The notes beneath the pieces were generated by a model. The model ran no database searches and had not been told where the DNA came from. It saw only the letters and a list, made by a program, of their open reading frames with translations. Position numbers and translations under genes: made by a program. DNA of 64,000 nucleotides from Bombyx mori (lineage: Eukaryota; Arthropoda; Insecta; Lepidoptera; Bombycidae). The DNA lies in contig NC_085121.1 in assembly GCF_030269925.1 (NCBI RefSeq), positions 16,013,501-16,077,500 on the forward strand, given 5' to 3'. Of this stretch, positions 36,958-46,918 are shown piece after piece (position 1 is the stretch's first letter; every line of letters begins with the position of its first letter).

Positions 36958-38130
36958 CTAGTTATTTTTAGAGACCACCAAACCGATTGAGGAACCCTCT
37001 TCCTGATTAAAACAGGTTTCCGTTTTATGTCCTATCTTACCACATTTGTTACATTTATCTAGCGGCTTTGGGCACTGTAAATACGGATGCCCCTGCTGTT
37101 TGCAGTTAAAACAATAAATACCTTGACCGGAATTCTTTTTAGAATTTGATTCAGTGTCAGAGGCATTTTTATTTCTCAAATGCGATTGATCATTAATCAA
37201 TTGATCTGTGTCCCAACTCATTAAAAACTGTAAAAGATTTTCTGGAAGAGAACAGCGCAAAGCTAAGGCACTAGACTTCATAGTCCTGTCACTAATTCCG
37301 TGAATTATGCAGTCGACAGCGCGCTTACCAGAAATACCACATAGGTTTAACAGAGACAGTTTTTCATAATAGTATTGCTCTATAGGTTCATTAAGCTTGC
37401 TTTTTCGTCTCAACATGTCTTCTAAGCACTGGCCATAATTTAGTTCGTGAGGAAACGCGTTTATTAATTTATCTTGCCACTCTTGCCACGTATACAAGAT
37501 CGTATCTAGACTCTCGAACCACAACTTGGCAAATCCTTGAAGTTTTTGTAGTGAAAAGTGTATAGTAGTCCTATCGTCCCAACCATAAACCGACGCGCAT
37601 TCATTAACCTTTTTCAGCCACACGTCTATTCGCTGATTTTTAACAGAAGGGTCAAAATTTGGAAGAATATTCTTGTGATCTATATTTTTATTAATCATCG
37701 GTGTGTTCTGCGGTAACGGTTGAGATTCGGGACCGTGCTTAATAGACTGTATTATTTTGACAACATCATTAGTAGAAAAGGAAGGACTACGTGACCTGAT
37801 ATGTGTGGCACGACGTTCATGGTTGACTTTTGCATGCCGCGCATCGTCACTCCGGCGCACCTCTGTAGCTGCACGAAGAGAGGTCGCAAGTGGCCTCTCG
37901 GCTGAAGGGCGCCGTGTACTTCTCTCGCGTCGCCGTACCATCTCCCGCTCTTGCTGCAGTTCCTGTTCTAGTCGCTGGATACGTTCTTGGTACAGTTCCA
38001 GCTCCCGGGCCCGGCTGCACGTGCGAGAGCTACGGCTGCGAGTACGAGATCGGTTGGGACCCGCTTCGCCTCGGCTTCCTTTACGGCTGCGCGAGGGTGT
38101 CATCAAATGATGTGTGCCTTCTCTATTCAT
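36958..38130 (-). CDS. Retrotransposon Gag protein with two zinc knuckles
   Basis: 390 residues, intact. Residues 1-45 are an Arg/Ser-rich stretch resembling SR proteins. Next comes a charged coiled-coil-like segment (LELYQERIQRLEQELQQERE). The Ty3/gypsy Gag core includes ILPNFDPSVKNQRIDVWLKK, FAKLWFESL and YTWQEWQDKLINAFP. CCHC knuckles lie at 340-353 (CFNCKQQGHPYLQC) and 360-373 (CNKCGKIGHKTETC). It stops 17 residues after the second knuckle, without a frameshift into protease. Its likely role is RNA binding and particle assembly, with reverse transcriptase supplied by an autonomous relative (inference). The 5' third is GC-rich, the rest AT-rich. Confidence 0.9.
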   Translation of the reverse strand: MNREGTHHLMTPSRSRKGSRGEAGPNRSRTRSRSSRTCSRARELELYQERIQRLEQELQQEREMVRRRERSTRRPSAERPLATSLRAATEVRRSDDARHAKVNHERRATHIRSRSPSFSTNDVVKIIQSIKHGPESQPLPQNTPMINKNIDHKNILPNFDPSVKNQRIDVWLKKVNECASVYGWDDRTTIHFSLQKLQGFAKLWFESLDTILYTWQEWQDKLINAFPHELNYGQCLEDMLRRKSKLNEPIEQYYYEKLSLLNLCGISGKRAVDCIIHGISDRTMKSSALALRCSLPENLLQFLMSWDTDQLINDQSHLRNKNASDTESNSKKNSGQGIYCFNCKQQGHPYLQCPKPLDKCNKCGKIGHKTETCFNQEEGSSIGLVVSKNN

Positions 38131-38658
38131 GTTCTGGAACTTGCAGACGTTGCAAAATGTTATTCTAAATTGAACGTGAATTGAACCTATAATAATATAA
38201 TATGAGAGATCAATTGTTTGTCTATAAATTCTTAGTCATCGCACCCATATCAAAATTATTTCACCTACCCCAAACGAAAATATCAATGAAAAGCATAGGC
38301 AGCGTTTTATCGACGGATCCACCATGCGAGTGGAACAGCGAGCAAAAATTAGTGGAATGATAACTATATAAAGTTCGTAACCAGTTATTAAATTCGTGGT
38401 TGAAGCTCAACAAACATTTGAACGTTAAGTTAAATTGAAACACGTGACATAACCATAACATTAGATACATTTTAGTTCTCAGTTATTCTGAATTAAAATA
38501 GTGGCTAGATACAGCAGAAGATGCTATCCCGTGCTAAGCTTTGAAGCTACCTCCGTACTCAGCGCGGTTCTAATTCATTTTTTTTCGAATCAAATAATTA
38601 CGTCAAATTAACAAGAAACTCAAAAATGTACTTACGTGAGGCGACCGCACTTCTGAGA

Positions 38659-38945
38659 TGTAAGACTCCACTTCCAACAGTCAGGAAATAATACACAGAT
38701 TGCAGTAGTTTACTTAATTCTGTATTGCTTTATTTGAAACTCCACTTTTACAATCTTTAGACATCTGCTCACTACCGAATACACTGATTTCTCCTCTCGT
38801 TTCTCAGACTACCGCCTTTTTTATTATCTCACAACCCCACCACTGGCATTGCTACCACCAACAGTGTTGCTATTTGGCAATACAAAAATTGCCTTAACTT
38901 TAACATGACCAATTTTATTTTAATTATTTTACAACAAACCTTACA
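38659..38945 (-). repeat. 5' LTR of the Gag-only element
   Basis: 287 bp, matching 34953-35239 with no difference seen by eye. Confidence 0.9.
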
Positions 38946-39045
38946 ATTGTTTGTCTTTATTAATATTTGTCTCATCATCATAATAGTGTACAAACTTATA
39001 ATTTCAATTAATTATAGTCGAATTTCGGCTAACAGGGGGGAAGAT

Positions 39046-40463
39046 GAAATTAGTATTTTTGTCACGCGCTAAACACAAGGGTAGTCTGTAAAGTGGAGCT
39101 TAAACAAAATGTGATTTTGTTTACATTTTTTATTCTTAGAAGAATCGCGTTAAAGCTATCAAAACGATTTCGATCAAACTCGAGTTAGAAAACGTTTGAT
39201 TGACGTATACAACGGTATACTTGTAGACGGAATGTAATGAGATTGTTTTCGTAGCTAATACTAGTATAAACTACCACCCCTACCTAAGCAAAACATGTAT
39301 CTATCTATTCATTGAACAATATAAGCAAAAACATATTACAGTATTGCGTTTTCGATTTCTTTGTAAGTCATAGGCGTTACCTAAAAATACTTTTATCGTT
39401 TAATCTCGCCTTTATTAAATATTAAAATCTTGTGTTTATTACTTACTGTCGTAAGCACGGGATTAGACCGAGAAAGTAGTTTTAATTACACGCAAAAATG
39501 TTTATGGCTCATCTGCCCATAATCAGTGAGACAGCAATGCGAATCTGAGACCGCGCGTTCAATTTCATTTATTGACGTAAGTTTTCATATGTTAACCTAA
39601 CAATTAAGTCAAAAAGTCAAAACAGTCGAAAGATTGAATTGAATAAGATCACACCAGTCCCTGACTAAGACCACCCTTTAGTCGTCCCCTTCGGGAAACA
39701 CATTTGACGTGAATGTTCTTGTTGACGTCAAAATGATTATAAAGTTTCTGCTATTGGTTTTCATTAAAATTGACAATTTGAGAAACACGCGGAAAGTTAA
39801 AAGCAAGATCACTCCGTTTCCATATGTTTTTGAAGTGAAGCTTCTTTAGGCGCGTTGAAAGTGAAATTAATCTCGCGACAGATTCGTTACGGCTAGAGAG
39901 AAAAGATACAATTTAGGAAGAGCGAGAGTGAGAAAATAGATAGAGCGTTTCGCGAACCTCTCGACCATAGAGAGAGGGAGAAAGCGAGCTAGGTTTGTTT
40001 CTATTATATACACATCGGGCATCCTACGGGCGTCGGCCAGTAGATGGCTTGTTATTAATTTCTCATTGCTCCCGTAGATGGCAGTAACATATTAACTATC
40101 TTATATTTTATATTTAATGAAGGATTTTAATATATATTTTTTCTATACATAAGTATATAATTTAAAAAATATATAAATGGTGAAGGGGTCGTTTCTCTTA
40201 TACACAGCATTCCCTATTACAAGAGAAATTTGATTTAAGGATGAAAAATGAAGAAAACCACAATACTACACACCGCAAAAAAAGTTTAACTTCTTTCAAA
40301 TGCACCAAGTTGCACACGTACCACTTTTTTATAAGCTTGGTTTTAACTTACAATATTTTTATGTGAATATTTAAGTTGTTAGGAATGACATCGACATTGT
40401 CACAAGCATTTCCAAGAAAAAAAAATGTATTTTAGTACAAATTTTGATTTAAATTGTGCGACA
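39046..40463. other. Intronic interval, nothing recognised
   Basis: AT-rich with a purine-rich patch at 39895-39995 (gagag-rich). No exon identified. Confidence 0.4.
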
Positions 40464-40842
40464 TCTAATATATAAAATTCTCGTGTCACAATGTTCGTTC
40501 CCATACTCCTCCGAAACCGCTTGACCGATTCTCATGAAATTTTTTATGCATATTCAGTAAGCCTGAGAATCGGCTACTATCTATTTTTTATACCCCTAAG
40601 TGATTAGGGTTGTCCAGCCCTAACATATTTTTTTTTTATCTGGACATATTTTTTTTTGTTATAATGAGGTATTATGTGGTTGAATGACGTTTTGTTATTT
40701 TTATCATCGTTCACAGCACTACATACCTCTTTCACTCATGTACCACATCCTTACACACTTACAATAAGTTCGTTTTTTTTCTACACTAGAAATTCCCTAG
40801 AAATCTTATATATGGCAAAACAATGTTTGCCGGGTCAGCTAG
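40464..40842 (+). mobile_element. Non-autonomous Helitron, same family as A
   Basis: TCTAATATATAAAATTC start after A, GGGTCAGCTAG end before T. Near-identical to 18893-19280. Confidence 0.75.
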
Positions 40843-40857
40843 TGTTTTTATATCATA

Positions 40858-41107
40858 CTAACTGTACCCGTCCGCTTCGCTGGGCATTTAAAATTAACAT
40901 TATTATTTCTAATCCCCATAAAGATTTTCATCATTAACGCTCCCGCAACTGGTGTAAGGAGTCCAACACTCATATAAATATTAGCTTATCCATTAAGTAC
41001 ATGTATTTTCTACATGAGTATCAAGTTTCAAGTGAATCGGATGCATGTTTCAGTAGTTATAACGGAACATCCGTAAAAATCACTGTAGATTTATATATTA
41101 GTATAGA
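40858..41107 (-). mobile_element. Helitron-like element, third family
   Basis: Reverse copy of the family at 27601-27810. TC start after A on the minus strand; the 3' end is decayed to GTTAG. Confidence 0.6.
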
Positions 41108-41324
41108 TAAATTGTGTAAATGTCATAGATTGATGATTGGGTTTGATGTTATTTCTATTTAGATAATTAAAAGAAATGATTGTTTTAAAAATGTCTATAA
41201 ACTTCGAATGTGATTTATTGCTCTGACACAATCGCTAATCCACTGGAGCTAAATGATTACTGGATCTCATAGAGCCTTCAACGTCACAACTGATCTGAAG
41301 ATATCAGGTCGAATTCATCACTAC

Positions 41325-41531
41325 ATAGTATAAAACAAAGTCGCTTTCTCTGTCCCTATATCCCTATGTATGCTTAAATCTTTAAAACTACGCAACGGAT
41401 TTTGATGCGATTTTTTTTGATAGATAGACTGACTGAAGAAGAAGGTTTATGTGTATAATAACATCCATTAAATAGTGGAGAAATCAATAATAAATTACAG
41501 TTTCCGAAGCGAAGCGAGGGCTGATCGCTAG
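41325..41531 (+). mobile_element. Helitron-like element, fifth family
   Basis: tataaaacaaagtcgctttc near the start, cgaagcgagggctgatcgctag end before T. No ORF. Confidence 0.55.
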
Positions 41532-42079
41532 TAATTGTATAAAAGCCTATTGTCAAACGTGCTCCGATTTGAACGGTCATTGACCTGTAAGATCGCTTAG
41601 TTAGACAATCGAAATAATAACAGGTACGTCCTGGTTGTTCGGAGAAATGAGAAATATTAACGTAAATATTGATCTGCGGAAAATGTTTTCTGTTAGCGCC
41701 TTAACAAACACGTCTTATAAGTAAGTCTGAATTAAATTGAATCAAGCCACCTGTTGGTCAGCAGACAAAGGTTAATGGCAATCGAAAACCTTAAAAACGC
41801 CTGTATTTATACAGACGCTTTTATTTTTCAAAACTATAGTTATTTAAAATCAATGCCACTTTGAAATTTTCTATAAACTTCGTATAGGTTTTATTGGATA
41901 GATTTGTGCACGGTATTTTCGGTTGAATTTTTGTGTTTATTTTCATTGTTACCTACTGTGAATGTAAGCTGCACTATTTGAAAATACGAGGATTTACCGG
42001 TGATGGTTGAAAGACCGGAGAAGGTAGTACCTACGTATTGCCTATTTCTGCCGCGTATCAATCATGTGTTCGGGTTTGA

Positions 42080-42250
42080 TTGATAGATAAAGAGAGATAG
42101 AGAGAGAGAGAGAGAGAATACACTTTATTGCACACGAAAACACAATTTACATTCAAAAACAGTCAACAAGCAGATATATTTGTACAATAGGCGGTCTTCT
42201 CGTTAAAAGCGATCTCTTCCACGCAACAGTTTAATTTACAGAAATTCTGG
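42080..42250 (-). mobile_element. LINE 3' end with (GA)n tail
   Basis: The minus strand ends with a caataaagtgtattc phrase followed by (CT)n, seen as the GA repeat at 42085-42117. It is preceded by gatcgcttttaacgagaaga. A common lepidopteran LINE tail. Confidence 0.6.
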
Positions 42251-42840
42251 AAAATATAAAAATATAACAGGTATTTTGTGGTGTACTATTGGCAATACAT
42301 TATTATAGAAAATATATACATAGATATATACCGTTTACATATAAAATGAAATAACTATTTGATTTATATACCAATATACATATTTACATACTAATATACT
42401 ATTTAGCTGTTATTTTAATGCAAAGCATCTTTTCACCTTGCATCTTTTGTGTCGTGTATAAGTTTCTGTAATTACTCTCCTACCTCGTCTACCTATTTAT
42501 GTACGCAAATGAAAAAAGTGCACTTCAATTAACGACGTTTGGGTGCACTTGCACTTTTGTCCCGTCATGAGTTTTGGTCACCCTAACCGCTGCCCGTCCT
42601 TTTTGTGCCAACGTAAATAGGTCAAGCGGCTTTAAAGCTCATTACCGCGACACACACTGTCCAAGTGCCGAAATAAATATACGTAATGTCGTTAAAAAAA
42701 TTGATCTTTCAAAATAAGGTCCCGCGAGCCCGGGCACATGCACGCTCCCCTCACCCCGCACCTCTCTCTGACAGCTGTGGCACGCCCTGCCACTGCAAAT
42801 GCAAAGAATTATTAGCACTACAACAAATGCTGCAACTCAC

Positions 42841-42978
42841 CAATCTGCCGACGCATTTGCTCGTCGATACCCTCCTGAGGAGGGCTTTTCTTTCCGCGTC
42901 ATTATCGCTATCGGTGCTATCCTCAAAGAACCCTGTTTTCCTCGCATTATCGGACGCGTTACCATGAGCTACTGACAT
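42841..42978 (-). CDS. DGK: Diacylglycerol kinase delta/eta-type, first coding exon
   Basis: Seen: ATG at 42978 opens a 46-codon exon beginning MSVAHGNASDNARK. It contains an acidic serine/aspartate stretch (EDSTDSDNDAE) and then LLRRVSTSKCVGRL, and ends in TTG at a GTGAGT donor, phase 0. Known: vertebrate DGK delta and eta have an acidic Ser/Asp N-terminus and an LIRKVSTS-type motif just before the PH domain. The spacing from that motif to the KEG of the PH domain is the same here once the exon at 19658-19768 is attached. DGKs phosphorylate diacylglycerol to phosphatidic acid and so damp DAG/PKC signalling; the N-terminal PH domain helps target the enzyme to membranes. The open frame continues upstream to 43014 only through a GTG, so 42978 is the first ATG. 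Inference: first coding exon of a gene reading leftward. Assignment among the delta/eta/kappa paralogues is not resolved. Confidence 0.8.
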
Positions 42979-43713
42979 CACTCCGCGGGAAATCGCGCAC
43001 CACACACACCGCACACCTCAATCGCAACTACATCATACAGGATAAACTAATAATTTACATTGTATACACGGATTGCTACCTCGCTGACATTTCAAGCGAG
43101 CGCCATGACAATAGTGACAGTCCACTGAAGCTGAAAACAAAACAAGGCGAACCGCGGCGGTGGCGGCATCCCACCGTCGAGTTACGAACTTCGCTGAAAC
43201 GACAAACGCGAAAGAGAAAATAGCCGAGAAATTCAATAAAACAACAGCATAAGAAATTGATGTGATTCCTACAGACAGCTACAGATGGCGTTTTCGTTTA
43301 TATCGTCAAAAACTAACTTAAAGTTTTGAATAATTAAATAAGTTTACACAAATTACTTTATTACTGATATGGTTATTGCTAAATAAATTAATTATTTTAT
43401 AGCTTGATTCGTAAAATTTAAAAAAGTTCTAACTACATTATTTTAATCGCACAATGTTTTAATTCGAAATATGACATATCTTCTTTAAAATACTTCTAGA
43501 ATAATTTTTAAATTTTCTGCATCTGTCGCATCACTGAAATTTCAGTCATTCTATTGAAATCCGACGTACGATGAACACAGTGTGAATTTGCTATTTAACA
43601 ATTTTTTTTTTACTAGTTTTAAGCTAATGTTAAGCATTTTATACAACATCTTTTGCTAGCTTTTTAAAGTAAATTTACAAGTATCTGTGACGAGAAATCG
43701 ATAAATTAACAAG
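42979..43713. promoter_or_regulatory. Divergent promoter region, DGK (-) / beta-tubulin 1 (+)
   Basis: 735 bp separate the kinase start codon from the start codon of beta-tubulin gene 1 on the opposite strand. The kinase-proximal 270 bp are CpG-rich (for example around 43140-43210), unlike the AT-rich DNA on the tubulin side (43270-43700). I see no obvious Bm1, LINE or Helitron copy here, in contrast to the flanks. Both 5' UTRs and their core promoters must lie here unless there are upstream non-coding exons. No clear TATA box can be assigned by eye. Confidence 0.6.
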
Positions 43714-45534
43714 ATGAGGGAAATTATCAATCTCCAGGTCGGTTCTTGTGGAAACCAAATCGGCGGAAAGGTAAGCATGTTAGCTATTACACCTCGACTG
43801 GTTCTCGGGCAGTGAAGCCATTCCCTTCCGATAACAATGCTTAGTCTAGGATGCCGCCATCGGGCATAGTCTCTGCTGAAATATTAGTTATTTTTACGTA
43901 GGATTCTTCGCGACAGATCGGAATTGTGATATCACCGTGCGAGTTTGTGGTATATGTAGAGAAACTGTTGTATTACTAAGTCTATTTTACAGGACGTTAA
44001 TTGAGAATATTTTTTTTACTTACGAAGGCCAGCTCACGACCTACTAGTTAATCAGAATTAACATAGTAAATATGGTTTGATTAATTGAATAAAATCATCA
44101 AAAGTATATGCTCGCGAAAGGTTTATGACGTTGACTTGCACATGTCTAGAATTATTTTGTATGATGAACATGAATCTCCGCTTTGTACCGCACAGCCACA
44201 AGTATTTTCCGTAGCAATTTCCGTTACTCATTAATACTACTTGTCTCCAGTTCTGGGAGGTGATATCTGACGAGCACGGCATCGATCCAAGCGGATGCTA
44301 CCACGGCGACTCCGACCTGCAACTCGAAAGGATCAACGTGTACTACAACGAGGCATCGGCTGGGAAATATGTTCCTCGCACGGTTCTTATCGACTTGAAG
44401 CCGGCCACGATGGACGCGGTGAGGTCGGGACCCTTCGGATGCCTATTCAGACCGGACAATTTCGTCTACGGACAAAACTGTGCGGCCAACAACTGGGCGA
44501 AGGGACACTACACTGAAGGAGTAGAGATTCTGGAGTCTGCTTTAGATGTCATTCGAAGGGAAGCTGAGGGCTGCGATTGCCTGCAAGGTTTTCAGATGTC
44601 ACACTCGCTAGGTGGCGGTACCGGTTCCGGATTAGGTACGCTACTCGTGAACAGGATACGCGAAGAGTATCCCGACAGAATTATACTGACCTTTTCAGTC
44701 TTTCCAAGTCCCCGAGTGTCGGATTGTGTGGTGGAGCCATATAACACAACGCTGGCGGTCAATCAGTTGGTCGAGAATACTGATCACACGTTCTGTCTCG
44801 ATAACGAAGCATTGTACGACATTTGCTTCAGAACGCTGAAGCTAACCACACCGACATACGGGGACTTGAACCACTTGGTCTGCGCCACGATGTCCGGCAT
44901 TACGACGTGTTTGCGGTTTCCTGGACAGCTGAACGCTGATCTGAGGAAGTTGGCTGTGAACATGGTGCCGTTTCCGCGCCTGCATTTCTACACCCCTGGC
45001 TTTGCGCCGCTGACGTCGCGAGGAGCTCAACAGTATCGAGCTTTAACTGTACCCGAGCTGACGCTGCAAATGTTCGACGCCAAAAACATGATGGTCGCGT
45101 GTGATCCTCGACACGGGAGGTATTTGACCGTTGCGACGATATTCAGGGGGCGAATGTCTATGAAAGAAGTTGACGAGCAACTGGCGAATATTCAGAACAA
45201 AAACAGCACGTATTTTGTCGAGTGGATACCCAATAACTGCAAGATTGCCGTGTGTGACATACCTCCGAGGGGTCTTAAAATGGCTTCGACCTTCATTGGT
45301 AACACGACGGCCATACAGACCATATTCAAGAGGGTGTCTGAGCAGTTCGTGGCTATGTTTAGGCGGAAAGCCTTCTTGCACTGGTACACTGGTGAGGGTA
45401 TGGATGAAATGGAGTTCACGGAGGCAGAGTCCAACATGAATGATTTAATATCTGAATACCAACAGTATCAGGACGCTACGGCTGATGACGAAGGGGAGTT
45501 CGACGAGGAAGCGGAAGAGGGCTTAGAGGAATAG
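43714..45534 (+). CDS. betaTub: Beta-tubulin gene 1, divergent isotype (2 exons)
   Basis: Exon 1 is 43714-43770 (19 codons starting [19 protein letters not shown]), followed by a 480-bp phase-0 intron with a GTAAGC donor and TCTCCAG acceptor. Exon 2 is 44251-45534, giving 446 residues, normal for beta-tubulin, the GTP-binding subunit of microtubules. The tubulin signature GGGTGSG, the MREI start used in tubulin mRNA autoregulation, and the [17 protein letters not shown] tail are present. Odd: positions that touch the exchangeable nucleotide differ from the near-invariant family residues. These are Q11 to S (T1 loop), E69 to K and G71 to A (T2), S95 to N, G96 to C and G98 to A (T3), and also E198 to H. 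The frame is intact with good splice sites, so it looks functional rather than a pseudogene. The EGEF-acidic tail is the motif associated with axonemal beta-tubulins, so a testis role is plausible but inferred. Confidence 0.93.
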
Positions 45535-45577
45535 GTTTTAGGCTGTTCATTTGTGTATGTCTTTGTATCGTTGTTTG

Positions 45578-45583
45578 AATAAA
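45578..45583 (+). terminator. Polyadenylation signal of beta-tubulin gene 1
   Basis: AATAAA lies 44 bases after the stop codon, followed by T-rich DNA. Confidence 0.7.
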
Positions 45584-45671
45584 CTAAATCGATTTTATTC
45601 CGAATTTCATTATTAACAAGCATATTTTTGAAGCTTACAATATTCAATATCTTTCTATGGATAGAAGCGCC

Positions 45672-45787
45672 TTTTTTTTTTATTGCCTTTGTAGGCAGAC
45701 GGGCATACGGCCCACCTGATGGTGAGTGGTTACCGTCGCCCATGGACTTCAGCAATGCCAGGGGCAGAGCCAAGCCGCTGCCTACCA
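45672..45787 (-). mobile_element. LINE 3' end fragment downstream of tubulin gene 1
   Basis: Poly(T), then ttgcctttgtaggcagacgg to agccgctgcctacc. Confidence 0.8.
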
Positions 45788-46248
45788 AAAGCCTTTAACT
45801 TCTACATTGCTAGACTACAAGATATGCTGCATTTCTGCAGTGGAGATAAACCAAATGAAAATTGGTCCTGTTTCGAAGTCTTGATAATATAAATTACATT
45901 TATAATTGGCAAAAAATGCATTCAGATTGCAGATATTTCATTTTCAATGAAAAATAGGGTTTAATGTAGATGCCTAGATTGAGGACGGCTGTTATTTAAA
46001 TGTGCATAAATATGCAAGTTAATTAAAATATTATACATTTGAAGTTACAATCTGAATTCCACCACTCGCCGAGTATGTAGGTAATCTTAGTTACTTAAAC
46101 TTCAAACCGGAAGGCACGATTGCTTTGCGGCAGAAGTAGGCAATATAATCACTACCTATATAGTTATAATATAGGCAGAAGACACCCTACTCATTGCTTA
46201 GCAAGTATGGTGGTAGGTATATATCTATTTTGTACATCATGCGCATTA

Positions 46249-46474
46249 CTAGTGGTAGGACTTCTGATGATCCCGCACGGATAGGTACCACCACTCTGTC
46301 TATTTCAGCCGTGGAGGGTGGGGCAGCCGTTGAAACTATACTGAGACCTTAGAACTTATATCTCAAGGTGGGTAGCGGCATTTACGGTAGGTATAGATGT
46401 CTATGGGTTCCGGCAACCACTTAACACCAGGTGGGCTGAGAGCTCACCCACCGATCTATGCAATAAAAATAAAA
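46249..46474 (+). mobile_element. Bm1-type SINE, 5'-truncated
   Basis: agtggtaggacttctgatga to a poly(A)-like end. An older inverted scrap is at about 46095-46180. Confidence 0.72.
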
Positions 46475-46702
46475 ATATCTACGCAAGTCGCCTGCCTGCG
46501 ACAAGCTCAGGACGTAGCAGCTCCTTTCGTAAGTACCTATGTAGGTGCAGCGTTGGCTTACTGTTTCACATTTTAATCAATTTATTAATTGATTACTGGG
46601 CATAAATAAAAGCAGAAGACACTTAACCTACGATACCTTATTGTCTCAATAATGAGAATTATATCTGCATACTAAATGTATCCTGAAGTAACTAATACTA
46701 GT

Positions 46703-46918
46703 TGTCCGGGAGAGCTGGTTGGCTGATGCGGAATGGCCGCAATCAAACGAATCGGACAGTTAAAAAATGTGTATTAATATTTTGTGAATACGTGTCGCAC
46801 GTCGTGCGGCCGTTGTAGCTCTCTTCGTGGTAGCCTCGCTGTCGGTGTCGCACCACTCACGCCCCGCAGCCCGCGCCCCGCCGCCACTGGTGCAGATCTC
46901 GAGCCATGCGCGTGAACA
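46703..46918 (-). repeat. 3' LTR of the BEL/Pao element
   Basis: This 216-bp repeat matches 57153-57368. The flanking CTAGT is at 46698-46702. Confidence 0.93.

Larger units (their letters stand above)
34953..38945 (-). mobile_element. Gag-only LTR retrotransposon (TR-GAG type, Ty3-like)
   Basis: Two 287-bp direct repeats (TGTAAG...CTTACA) with no difference I can see bound a 3.4-kb interior. A 4-bp duplication ATTG lies outside them (34949-34952 and 38946-38949). Reading leftward: LTR, leader with a GTAAGT at about 38630, one gag gene, a non-coding tail with a minisatellite, LTR. There is no protease, reverse transcriptase or integrase, nor room for a decayed one in the parts read. The element landed inside an older dispersed repeat whose halves lie at 34720-34952 and 38946-39045. 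Confidence 0.88.
34720..39045 (+). repeat. Dispersed repeat R, copy 3, split by the Gag-only element
   Basis: Halves 34720-34952 and 38946-39045 read continuously when compared with copies 1 and 2. The 34953-38949 segment is the later insertion plus one ATTG. Confidence 0.7.
19769..42840 (-). other. Intron 1 of the diacylglycerol kinase gene (23 kb)
   Basis: This is the interval between the phase-0 donor after 42841 and the phase-0 acceptor at 19769-19770. It is filled with Bm1 SINEs, Helitrons, LINE 3' ends, a fold-back repeat, a MITE and a complete Gag-only LTR retrotransposon. The exons on either side match the family with no residues missing between them. An additional alternative exon cannot be excluded. 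Confidence 0.7.

Noticed and set aside
37757..38184. Plus-strand frames of 65-117 codons
   Set aside because: Mirror frames of the Arg/Ser-rich 5' part of gag.
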